From contig JARFRM010000172.1 in NCBI GenBank assembly GCA_029287235.1, positions 1-54,563 of the forward strand: a stretch of 54,563 nt of DNA. Reading direction: 5' to 3'. The stretch's first letter is position 1. The number at the start of each line of letters is the position of its first letter. The position numbers and the translations under genes were made by a program. This document shows positions 25,616 to 33,369 of the stretch, piece after piece. This stretch comes from Thermoanaerobaculales bacterium (GTDB lineage: Bacteria > Acidobacteriota > Thermoanaerobaculia > Thermoanaerobaculales > Sulfomarinibacteraceae). The notes below the pieces were generated by a model that did not search any database, was not told the DNA's origin, and worked only from the letters and a program-made list of their open reading frames with translations.

Positions 25616-26575
25616 ATGCCGGACGTACCCGAACTCAGTGTCGTGATCCCGGCCATGAACGAGGAAGAGAACGTCCGGAACATGCACGACCGTCTGGTGG
25701 CGGCTCTCGAACCGGTGGTGGACGGCCTCGAGATTGTCTGGGTCGACGACGGGTCCACCGACTCGACCTGGGAGAAGGTCTCGGAAATCGCAGCCACCGA
25801 TCCCCGGGTCCGCGGTCTGAGCTTTTCGCGCAATTTCGGCCACCAGGCTGCCGTCACCGCCGGTGTCGATGCGGCCCGGGGCCGTGCGGTCGCCATCATC
25901 GATGCCGACCTCCAGGATCCGCCCGAGGTTATCGCGGAGATGGTGGTCAAGTGGCGTGAGGGTTACGAGGTGGTCTATGGTCAACGCGCCCACCGCGAGG
26001 GGGAGACCTGGTTCAAAAAGGTCTCGGCCGCCGCGTTCTACCGCACCCTGCGCCGCCTCGCGCACATCGAGATTCCCCTCGACACGGGCGACTTTCGCCT
26101 CATGGGTCCGAAAGCGCTCGAAGCCTATCGCGCTCTGCCTGAACACAACCGTTTCGTTCGCGGGCTTGTGAGTTGGATCGGCTTCCCTCAGGCGGCGGTG
26201 CTGTTCCACCGCCAACCGAGGGCGAAAGGGGAGACCAAATATCCGCTCAAGACGATGCTCAAGTTGGCGCTGAGCGGTTTCACGTCCTTCAGTTTCGTTC
26301 CACTCCGAGCGGCCACCTGGCTTGGGCTGGCAACGGCGTCCTTTGCGCTGCTCTACCTCGTTTTCCGCGCCGTGTCGGCTGCAGTCGGGTTCGTCGCCTT
26401 CGGGTCGGCGGGTTTGGTGGCGTCGATCTTCTTTCTGGCCGGGGTCCAGCTTCTGGCCATCGGCGCTCTCGGTGAGTACGTGGCGCGGGTCTTCGAGGAG
26501 GTAGCGCGGCGACCGCTCTACCTGGTCAAGGAGTCCACGGACGGAAAGACCGGTGTGATCCCCCCGGAGCGTTGA
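25616..26575 (+). CDS. GT2-family glycosyltransferase, polyprenyl-phosphate type (GtrB/ArnC-like)
   Basis: The 319-residue protein has a GT-A fold: SVVIPAMNEEENV (about residues 8-20), VDDGSTDSTW (about 43-52), the DxD-type IDADLQDPPE (about 96-105), then QRAHREGETW and TGDFRLM. Two C-terminal transmembrane helices lie at about 235-260 and 268-295. This is the architecture of enzymes that load a sugar on polyprenyl phosphate at the inner membrane. The ATG at 25616 has AGGAGGAG upstream; the longer frame from 25583 lacks one. With the preceding DUF2298 protein, a two-step donor/transfer system for glycosylating envelope polymers is a sensible inference. Confidence 0.92.
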   Translation: MPDVPELSVVIPAMNEEENVRNMHDRLVAALEPVVDGLEIVWVDDGSTDSTWEKVSEIAATDPRVRGLSFSRNFGHQAAVTAGVDAARGRAVAIIDADLQDPPEVIAEMVVKWREGYEVVYGQRAHREGETWFKKVSAAAFYRTLRRLAHIEIPLDTGDFRLMGPKALEAYRALPEHNRFVRGLVSWIGFPQAAVLFHRQPRAKGETKYPLKTMLKLALSGFTSFSFVPLRAATWLGLATASFALLYLVFRAVSAAVGFVAFGSAGLVASIFFLAGVQLLAIGALGEYVARVFEEVARRPLYLVKESTDGKTGVIPPER

Positions 26576-26604
26576 GATTCTCGCCCGCGGAAACCTGCAT
26601 CCGC

Positions 26605-27774
26605 TCAGTCATCCCAGACCTTCAGAAAATCGATGTCCCTGAGCGGCACCTTCTCGACGTAGTACATCGCACCGCCACGAACCGTGGTGTCCTGATCGAG
26701 TAGGAGTTGGCCGCTTTTGACGCCGTTGATGATTCCTTCGTGGCTCGATTGATCCTTGAGCAAGATGGTGACACGCTTGCCGGTCGATGCGCGGATTGCG
26801 TTGGTGTCATCGGGCTTGATCAGCTTGAAGCGCGCCATCTGCGAATATCTGTGGGCGGCCCGGGTAATGCGGTGGGTGTCGAGGCCGAATCGGTTCGCGA
26901 TGCGACCGGCGCGGGCCAGGGTGAGATCGGCGATCTCCCACAGCCCGGTATCGACGGCCTGCTCGGCGCGGTCGATCAGAAGATCGACGATCTGGTTGGC
27001 GGTGCCGAGGACCGTGGCGTGATCGATATCGACCAGGGCGGCTCGCGACAGGTGGTCGATGGCCGTGTCGACATCCCCTTCGGCGAGAGCGAGGCGCGCC
27101 TTGCCGACCGCTTCCGCGAGGATCGCGCCGGGTGCGGGGGTGGCGAGAGCGCCCGGCGCGGTGGTTGCGACGCTCGATGGGGTCGGAGGTCGCCTGATGG
27201 GCGCGGGTGTCGGTTCGAGGGCGGCGCTCATCACGGGAACGTCAAGGGGCCTGTGTCGAACGATGATCACAACACAGACGGCCAGTGCGGCCACGAAGAA
27301 GACCATGACGACGGCGAGAGGCCTTGGAATCGACCATCTGGAGGGGACGACGGCGGCATCGGTCGTGTTCTCGATCTCGGCGACCGCCTGATCGGTACTG
27401 CTCTCGGGTTCGAGATCACTCGGTTCGACAGACGGACCAACCACCGCAGGTTCGTCTCGAGGGGCGAACCCCTCGAGGGTGCGTTCGACGTGAGCGACTT
27501 CCTTGGCCACCGATAGAAAACCGTTGCTCTCGAAGAACCTCTCCACCGCAAAGAGCTCTCTGGCCAGCGAGGCGAACGGAATCGGATCGGCGTCGGTGTC
27601 GTCGGCGGAATCGAGTCGAACGAGAATCGACTCGATCCGCTCTTCCATTTCGGACGCCTCCTGGTTCCTCGATCCCACCGATCGGCACTTCCGTTGGAGA
27701 TCCGCGAGACGGGCGGTGACGATCCGAAGATCGTGTTCGCTGGATTCGCCGTGGGTTGTGTTCTCCTCGTTCAT
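26605..27774 (-). CDS. Single-pass membrane protein with possible Sm-like C-terminal domain
   Basis: The 389-residue protein has a helical cytoplasmic N-terminal part (about 1-150, with heptad-like LADLQRK and MEERIESILVRL segments), one transmembrane helix (about 155-178, VVMVFFVAALAVCVVIIV) and a Pro/Thr-rich linker. A helical repeat region (about 220-315) follows. The C-terminus (about 325-389) contains GKRVTILLKDQSSHEGIING with KVPLRDIDFLKVW, which looks like a small Sm/Hfq-type beta barrel. GGGAGG precedes the ATG. I cannot assign a function. It converges with the GT2 gene 29 bases away. Confidence 0.65.
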   Translation of the reverse strand: MNEENTTHGESSEHDLRIVTARLADLQRKCRSVGSRNQEASEMEERIESILVRLDSADDTDADPIPFASLARELFAVERFFESNGFLSVAKEVAHVERTLEGFAPRDEPAVVGPSVEPSDLEPESSTDQAVAEIENTTDAAVVPSRWSIPRPLAVVMVFFVAALAVCVVIIVRHRPLDVPVMSAALEPTPAPIRRPPTPSSVATTAPGALATPAPGAILAEAVGKARLALAEGDVDTAIDHLSRAALVDIDHATVLGTANQIVDLLIDRAEQAVDTGLWEIADLTLARAGRIANRFGLDTHRITRAAHRYSQMARFKLIKPDDTNAIRASTGKRVTILLKDQSSHEGIINGVKSGQLLLDQDTTVRGGAMYYVEKVPLRDIDFLKVWDD

Positions 27775-27930
27775 GGGCCTCCCGAATGAATCCAGAGAAT
27801 ATTACCATCCGGAGGTCTGTGCGAATCCTCGTTCCGAGATCGCAGGCGACGCCGTCCCGACGAAGCAGTATCATCTTCAGAGAACGGGGGCCGGCCAGTT
27901 GTCTCTCCGAACCGAGATGGGTGTGAGTGT

Positions 27931-29955
27931 ATGGGCCACAGCGTGAGGCCCTATCGGTTCGTGTTCGTGGTGATTGGCCTCCTGTTGTTTTCGGCGTGCG
28001 CCGAGAGAAGAACCGGCGGTCTGGATGCGATCCGCGAGTCGGGTGAGATCCGGATCGCGGTCCGCCCGGGTTTCTTCGATTCCCCGGCGCCACTGTCCGA
28101 AGAGGGCGATCAGGAGACCCAGCTCCGGCACCTCGCTGCACGGCTCGGTGCGGAAATCCGATGGGTGGAGTCGCGCCGACACGACCGGTTGGTCGAGATC
28201 CTCGAGTCGGGTCGCGCCGATATGGCGGTCTCACGCTTTTCGGCGGCGTCCTTGCTGGGGTCCCAGGCCGTATCGAGCGCACCGGTTGAGTGGGTCGAGG
28301 ACTTCCTCGTCACCAACGGCGACGGAAACCCGGAGCAGACGATGGAAGACCTCCGTGGGGGACAGGTCCATCTGCAACTCTCAGCGCTGAGCCCCACCCT
28401 GCGGTCCACTCTCGACGGGCTTGATCTCCAGATCGTCGCGGCACCGGAACACCTTCCGTTGGAAGAGTTGCTCGGGCAAGTCGCACGGGGTGAAGTACCA
28501 CTCACGGTCGTCGACAGTGGAGTCCTCGAGCGTTCTCTCCACTCGAGATCACTCCGGATCTTCGGTCCCTTGACCGATCGGCGTCCGGTTGTATGGGCGG
28601 TCAGGGCCCAAAACCTGCAGCTGCGAAGGGCCGTCGACGATTTTCTCTTTGCCGAGAAGGTGCTGACCCGCAGGGCGCGGTCCAGATCCTGTCGTGACCT
28701 CCACCAGATTCGACTCGCGAGGGTGCTCAGAGTGGTGACGCGGAACTCTCCGACCACCTGCTATGTCGCGCGCGGCGGTCTCGAAGGATTCGAGTACGAG
28801 CTTGCCGTGGCCTTCGCCCGCGAAGAACGGCTGCGATTGGAACTGTCCATACCGCCGCCGGGAGTCGATCCCCTCGATTGGCTCGAGCAGGGCTTCGGCG
28901 ACATCGCCCTGCTTCACGAGCCCATCGAACCGTCGAGGGAGGGGAACTTCCTCGTCAGCGAACCCTACCGACAGGTTGATCTGATCAGCGTGGTCTCACA
29001 CCGCGTGGAGCCCTCGATCTCGGTCGATGATTTTGCCGGAATGACGATGGTCGCTTCTCGGTCGGTGTCGGGTCTGGTTCGACAGCTTCCGCTGGAACCG
29101 GCGATCGAGATCGAGCAACCGACACCCGACGCCGATGCCTTTAGCGCGCTCCAGGCGGTGGCCAGGGGCCGGGCGTTCGCCGCGGTGGCGGATGAGGACG
29201 CCGTGCGCCTCGAGCTCGACAACCGCAGCGACCTCGTCAGAGGCCCGGTGGTTCTTCCGGACGTTCCTCTGGTTTGGATTCTCAACACGACGTCGCCCCA
29301 GCTCCGAGAAAAGGCCGATGGATTTCTGCGACGAGCCGGAGACTCGGGGTTGATTCTGCAGCTCACCCAGAAGAGCCTTGGGATCTGGCGACCTCACGTC
29401 TCTCCTCGACTGCCTCCGGTCCCGGATGGCCATCTCACGCCCTACGACGAGTACCTGACGTGGGCGGCGAGGCAGAACGGTCTCGATTGGCGGCTCCTCG
29501 CATCGCTCATGTACGAGGAATCACGCTTCGATCCGGATGCGGTGGGACCGGGAGGATCCGCCGGTCTGTTCCAGTTCATGCCCTTCACATGGCGCGAGCT
29601 CGGTGTCGAGGACCCCCACCACCCGGGCGAGGCCATCGAGGCCGGCGCCAGGTATCTCAGTACGCTCATGGACAAGTTCGACGAGCTCGATCTCCCCGAT
29701 CGGGTGGCCATGGCCATCGCCTCCTACAATGTCGGCCCGAGGCACGTTTTCGACGCCCGGCGATTGGCGGTGGAAATGGGTTTTGATCCGAACCGATGGT
29801 CGGGTAGTGTCGAGACCGCCATGTACATCCTCGACGATCCCCAAGTCGCACGCCGCTACCCTGCGGGCGTGTGCCGCTGCCGCCGAGGCGCCGCCTACAC
29901 TCGCCGCATCCTTCGGCGCTACGCCGCCTACACCGAACAGTTCCCCCCTGCGTGA
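27931..29955 (+). CDS. MltF-like membrane-bound lytic transglycosylase with two binding-protein domains
   Basis: The 674-residue lipoprotein (LLLFSACAE, lipobox Cys about residue 23) carries two tandem periplasmic solute-binding (SBP_bac_3) domains (about 32-245 and 255-485). A lytic transglycosylase SLT domain (about 500-660) follows, with catalytic Glu in LMYEESRFDP and the downstream AGLFQFMPFTW and AIASYNVGP motifs. E. coli MltF is 518 residues and has only one binding domain; it cleaves glycan strands with its activity tuned by muropeptide binding. The second binding domain is unusual and may sense a second ligand. The ATG at 27931 lacks a strong Shine-Dalgarno sequence. Confidence 0.88.
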   Translation: MGHSVRPYRFVFVVIGLLLFSACAERRTGGLDAIRESGEIRIAVRPGFFDSPAPLSEEGDQETQLRHLAARLGAEIRWVESRRHDRLVEILESGRADMAVSRFSAASLLGSQAVSSAPVEWVEDFLVTNGDGNPEQTMEDLRGGQVHLQLSALSPTLRSTLDGLDLQIVAAPEHLPLEELLGQVARGEVPLTVVDSGVLERSLHSRSLRIFGPLTDRRPVVWAVRAQNLQLRRAVDDFLFAEKVLTRRARSRSCRDLHQIRLARVLRVVTRNSPTTCYVARGGLEGFEYELAVAFAREERLRLELSIPPPGVDPLDWLEQGFGDIALLHEPIEPSREGNFLVSEPYRQVDLISVVSHRVEPSISVDDFAGMTMVASRSVSGLVRQLPLEPAIEIEQPTPDADAFSALQAVARGRAFAAVADEDAVRLELDNRSDLVRGPVVLPDVPLVWILNTTSPQLREKADGFLRRAGDSGLILQLTQKSLGIWRPHVSPRLPPVPDGHLTPYDEYLTWAARQNGLDWRLLASLMYEESRFDPDAVGPGGSAGLFQFMPFTWRELGVEDPHHPGEAIEAGARYLSTLMDKFDELDLPDRVAMAIASYNVGPRHVFDARRLAVEMGFDPNRWSGSVETAMYILDDPQVARRYPAGVCRCRRGAAYTRRILRRYAAYTEQFPPA

Positions 29956-30015
29956 AAAGGGAATCAGGCAGAAAATACGTCCTGTCTAAGGGCGGTCAGC
30001 TCTTCAAGACCCGGT

Positions 30016-31098
30016 TCAGATCTTGTTATTCTGAAACATGTCGCGAAGCGCCAGCAGCGTCGTCGCGAACTTGGATTCGTTGAGAAAGCTCTGAATCTCC
30101 GCCTTGGAAGCGCCGCTCTTCCGTTTGGCCCTGACCTGCGAGATAAGCTCGTAAAAGTCCGAAAGAGGCCGGAGCTCGAGCCTGGAAAACCCGGATTCGT
30201 ACCACGGGTTGGTGGAGACACGGTCCCAGACGACGGTGGTCGGGATTTCCTCGGTCGTCCAGATGACCTCGGCGATCCCGGTGACCTCCCGATAGATCTC
30301 GCGCAGGACCACCTGGTCATCGTTGTTCTCCATTGCACGCTTGATGACGGCGGCGGAGGTTTCTCGCTGCTGCGGTTCGCCACTGTCGGTGGCCTCCCCA
30401 TCGTCGACCTCGGATTCGTCGACCTCCTCGATCACGATATCCTCGGCCGGCTCGGCTTGGGCTTCGGCGGTGGCTGCGGCCATTCGTTGTGGTGGCCGAT
30501 CGGGGGCTGGGTCGGTCCTGGGAGGTTCGGTCTTTGCTCCTGGGGCGTCGGTATCGGGAGCCGCATCATCTGCCGGCGGTGGATCGGGCCTGGCGACGGG
30601 TTTTGCCGCCGGGCCGGGTGGTCGGCTGTCATCCTGGACGGCCGCCTCAGCTGAGCCGTTCTTCATTTCCTGGACCGCTCGCCTGAAGCGGAGATGGAAC
30701 GAGGTCAGAAAGTTGATCTCGGTTTCACTCACCTGACGGGCGCGTCCGATCTTGGATCGCATCACCTCGAGTTCGAGGAACCTGGTTTTCAGGAGCGATT
30801 GGCCCGGTGCGAGCTTGAGAATCGGGTCGAAGAGACCCGGGTTCTCGATGATGATCTCGAACAGATCGGGGAAGACGGCATAGCTGATCACCTCCTGGTA
30901 CCGATTCTCGTACCAGTCGATGGAGGCTTCCTGCTCTTTGTTGCGAATCAGATTCTCGAAGACGGTTTCCGGAATGCCGTCTCGAAACCAATCTTTACCG
31001 TGCCTACCCTCGATCCGGTTCCTGACCAGCAATCGGAGTTCGGTGAGGATTTCCGCAATCACCCGGTAGGCGTCCAGATTTTGATCGATCCAATCCAT
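30016..31098 (-). CDS. Uncharacterised protein with two helical domains and a Pro-rich linker
   Basis: The protein is 360 residues from the ATG at 31098, which has GGGA six bases upstream; the frame reaches 31128. Residues about 1-150 are strongly helical and contain RNRIEGRHGKDWF, with the helical stretch YENRYQEVISYAVFPDLFEII. A Pro/Asp/Glu-rich disordered segment (about 155-260) and a C-terminal helical domain (about 265-360) follow. I considered an HEPN-type ribonuclease fold (an R-x-x-x-x-H pattern is present as R-I-E-G-R-H), but this is weak. It has no signal peptide. Its stop lies 60 bases from the convergent MltF-like gene. Confidence 0.6.
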   Translation of the reverse strand: MDWIDQNLDAYRVIAEILTELRLLVRNRIEGRHGKDWFRDGIPETVFENLIRNKEQEASIDWYENRYQEVISYAVFPDLFEIIIENPGLFDPILKLAPGQSLLKTRFLELEVMRSKIGRARQVSETEINFLTSFHLRFRRAVQEMKNGSAEAAVQDDSRPPGPAAKPVARPDPPPADDAAPDTDAPGAKTEPPRTDPAPDRPPQRMAAATAEAQAEPAEDIVIEEVDESEVDDGEATDSGEPQQRETSAAVIKRAMENNDDQVVLREIYREVTGIAEVIWTTEEIPTTVVWDRVSTNPWYESGFSRLELRPLSDFYELISQVRAKRKSGASKAEIQSFLNESKFATTLLALRDMFQNNKI

Positions 31099-31191
31099 AA
31101 TTAGTCCCGTGAGTTCGTACTGTACCATCGCATAGGATCGAGGGAAAGCGATTCCCGAACTCGGAAAAAGATCCCGATACCGGAGGCTGCC

Positions 31192-31605
31192 ATGGACCAG
31201 GATGTCACTATCAATGAACTCCTCAGGAAGGCTCGCACAATCGCGATCGTGGGGTGTTCACCGAAGCCGGAGCGCGACTCGCACCGGGTCGCGGCCTATC
31301 TCCAGGGCGCGGGATATCGGGTGATTCCCGTCAACCCGGTTGCCGAAGAAATCCTCGGTGAGAAGGTCTATCCGGATCTGGCGTCGATCCCCGACGAGAT
31401 CGCGATCGACATCGTCGATGTCTTTCGGCGGCCGGAGCACATTCCGGCGGTCGTGGATGCAGTCCTCGATCGGGGCGCCGACGCTCTCTGGCTCCAGCTT
31501 GGATGCGCCCACCCCGAGTCCGAGGCCCGCGCTCGGAACGCCGGTCTCGAGGTCGTGTCGGACCGCTGCATCAAGATCGAGCACCGGCACCGGTTCGGAG
31601 ACTAG
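31192..31605 (+). CDS. CoA-binding-domain protein (YccU-like)
   Basis: The 137-residue product has the Rossmann-type CoA-binding domain start TIAIVGCSPKPERDSHRVAAYL (about residues 15-36), then YRVIPVNP, VYPDLASIPD, DIVDVFRRPEHIPAVVDAV and WLQLGCAHPE. This is the stand-alone YccU family, close to 137 residues in E. coli. GGAGG precedes the ATG. It is divergent from the uncharacterised gene and convergent with the multiheme cytochrome. Biochemical function in the family is unknown beyond ligand binding. Confidence 0.9.
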   Translation: MDQDVTINELLRKARTIAIVGCSPKPERDSHRVAAYLQGAGYRVIPVNPVAEEILGEKVYPDLASIPDEIAIDIVDVFRRPEHIPAVVDAVLDRGADALWLQLGCAHPESEARARNAGLEVVSDRCIKIEHRHRFGD

Positions 31606-31628
31606 TCTCCTCGTCCTTGCTCCGGCGA

Positions 31629-33095
31629 TCAGGAGCCGTTGATCAACGCGGCGAAGTCGGGTACCTCCGGCGCATCCTCGACGAGATAAACGTGGCAATT
31701 GTCACAGTCCATGGGGATCACATGTTTGCCGTCAGGGGTTGCCATCTCGTCGTCGTGACACCTCCAGCAGCCGGGGAAGTCGTCGTGACCGATGTGGTTC
31801 GGGTGGGTCTCCCAATTCGTGTTCATCTCGGGGAATGACGTCCGCGCATAAACGCGTGAGGCGTAGTCGGCTCCGCTTTCCACGAGCTCCGCGTCGTTCG
31901 CGGCGACATCGGGGTACTCATCTCGGTAGAAGGTGAGGATGGCGTCGCGGACCGACCTGACGCCTTCGACGTGGGTGTCGTACTCCCCCTCGATGGCCTT
32001 CTTCGCCTGCCGCTTGAAGTAGGGGAGTCCACGGAGTTCCGGGTGAGTTTCCAAAACCCAGTCGATGGATTTGGCCGGGGTGTTGAAGAGATGAGTCGGA
32101 CGGTTGTGGCAATCGATGCAGTCCATGATCCTGGCCCGGGTTTCGAGCTCGGCCTCCGACGGAAGTTCCTCTCCGTCACGGGTGTAGGTGCGTACCTCGC
32201 CCTCGGGAGTGATGAGCTCGACCCAGACGACGCTCTCGCGACGGTCGTCGCCGGCGACGAACCGGATGACGTTGTCCGACTCGATGTGCCACCAGTGGAT
32301 GCCGCCGTGGCGGCCCGTGTCCAGGCTTCCGCCGCCGGTCTTGAGGAGCATCGAGGTGTATGCGGGCGTGTTCTCCTCATCGGTCGCGTGCCTGACGAAG
32401 GTCCGAAGCTTGTCTCCGTGGTGTTTGCCGGGCCAGTGGCACTGCTCACAGGTTTCGCGGGCGGGCCGCAGGGTCCGGAGCGGAGTCTCCACCGGCCGGG
32501 GGTAGGAGTCGACGGCGGTGTGCCAAACCTGTCGGAGTCCGTCGAGCTTCGACTTGACGAACCACGAGGCGCCGGGGCCGATGTGGCACTCCACACAGGC
32601 GACTCGCGAATGAGGAGATTGCTGGTAGGCCGCGAACTCGGGCTGCATGACCGTGTGGCAGGTTTCACCGCAGAACTCGACCGACTCCATCTTTTCCACC
32701 GCGATGAATGAGCTGGAGCCGAGGATGACAGCGTTGACTGCCGTCAGCCCGATGATGATCATGGCGACGCGACGGACCTTGGGGTCGTTGAAGTTGAAGG
32801 TGGGATATTCGGATTTCTCCGCTTCGGTGGTGCCCCCGCGAATGAGCTTCCTGCGACGTCGGAGCATCCCGATGGGAATCTCGATCAGACCCAGGACAAA
32901 GACGGCCGGGAGGAAGACATAGGCAAAGAGCCCGAAGTAGGGGTTCTCGAGCTCGCCGAAGAGCTCGACCACCATGAAAGTGATGATGAGCAGCGCCGAC
33001 AGCGTCGTCAGTACGACACCGGCGATGGTGATCGGGTTGTTGGCGTAGTTGAAAAGGCGTCCGACGAGCTTGCGGCGGTCTTCTTGGGCGGCCAT
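31629..33095 (-). CDS. NapC/NirT-type multiheme membrane cytochrome (six heme motifs)
   Basis: The 488-residue protein has three membrane helices near the N-terminus (about residues 22-45, 55-75 and 110-130). The periplasmic part carries six heme-attachment motifs: CGETCH (a CX3CH form typical of the first heme in this subfamily, about residue 143), then CVECH, CEQCH, CIDCH, CWRCH and CDNCH. Such proteins oxidise menaquinol and pass electrons to periplasmic partners. The ATG at 33095 is preceded by AGGAG; the 10-residue longer frame lacks one. A good minus-strand promoter candidate lies upstream. It is divergent from the 23-heme gene and probably shares its electron path. Confidence 0.92.
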   Translation of the reverse strand: MAAQEDRRKLVGRLFNYANNPITIAGVVLTTLSALLIITFMVVELFGELENPYFGLFAYVFLPAVFVLGLIEIPIGMLRRRRKLIRGGTTEAEKSEYPTFNFNDPKVRRVAMIIIGLTAVNAVILGSSSFIAVEKMESVEFCGETCHTVMQPEFAAYQQSPHSRVACVECHIGPGASWFVKSKLDGLRQVWHTAVDSYPRPVETPLRTLRPARETCEQCHWPGKHHGDKLRTFVRHATDEENTPAYTSMLLKTGGGSLDTGRHGGIHWWHIESDNVIRFVAGDDRRESVVWVELITPEGEVRTYTRDGEELPSEAELETRARIMDCIDCHNRPTHLFNTPAKSIDWVLETHPELRGLPYFKRQAKKAIEGEYDTHVEGVRSVRDAILTFYRDEYPDVAANDAELVESGADYASRVYARTSFPEMNTNWETHPNHIGHDDFPGCWRCHDDEMATPDGKHVIPMDCDNCHVYLVEDAPEVPDFAALINGS

Positions 33096-33146
33096 GAACT
33101 CCTCTTTCCTGTGGTTGAAAAACACCCCATTCCGGGTGGGCGATTT

Positions 33147-33175
33147 ATCCTATCACCACAGTAGGACTTGATCAA
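33147..33175 (-). promoter_or_regulatory. Sigma70-type promoter candidate for the NapC-like gene
   Basis: Read on the minus strand, TTGATC (33170-33175) is followed after exactly 17 bases by TAGGAT (33147-33152). Transcription would start near 33140, giving a 45-base leader to the ATG at 33095. The -35 overlaps one of the two TTGATCAACA copies, so a regulator binding there would compete with polymerase. Confidence 0.5.
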
Positions 33176-33228
33176 CACCTCAAATGAGAGGAGATTGAGA
33201 TGGAGAAATATTGAGTCATTGATCAACA
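33168..33228. promoter_or_regulatory. Duplicated TTGATCAACA sites in the divergent cytochrome region
   Basis: The 10-mer TTGATCAACA occurs at 33168-33177 and 33219-33228, a spacing of 51 bases or about five helix turns, so both copies face the same side of DNA. The core TTGATCAA is palindromic. It recalls an FNR/CRP-type half site but lacks the usual four-base gap, so no named regulator can be assigned. The region around it is AT-rich compared with the rest of the window. Confidence 0.45.
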
Positions 33229-33321
33229 GTCTCACAAATACTTGAAAAGAAAATTGTTAGAATAGCTCCCGTTGATTGGGCTAGATTGAATTTCGGTCTC
33301 AACAACGTGATCTGTTTTTAC

Positions 33322-33350
33322 TTGAACACTTTCCGAACTAGAGATATAGT
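33322..33350 (+). promoter_or_regulatory. Sigma70-type promoter candidate for the 23-heme gene
   Basis: TTGAAC (33322-33327) and TATAGT (33345-33350) are 17 bases apart, the ideal spacing. The predicted start is near 33357, so the transcript would begin almost at the Shine-Dalgarno AGGAGAGG (33357-33364), leaving a leader of only about 13 bases before the ATG at 33370. Confidence 0.55.
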
Positions 33351-33369
33351 GCCTGCAGGAGAGGAACCT

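Noticed and set aside
33168-33228. Canonical FNR/CRP box
   Set aside because: The half sites TTGAT and ATCAA overlap with no four-base spacer, so I report a duplicated site without naming a regulator.
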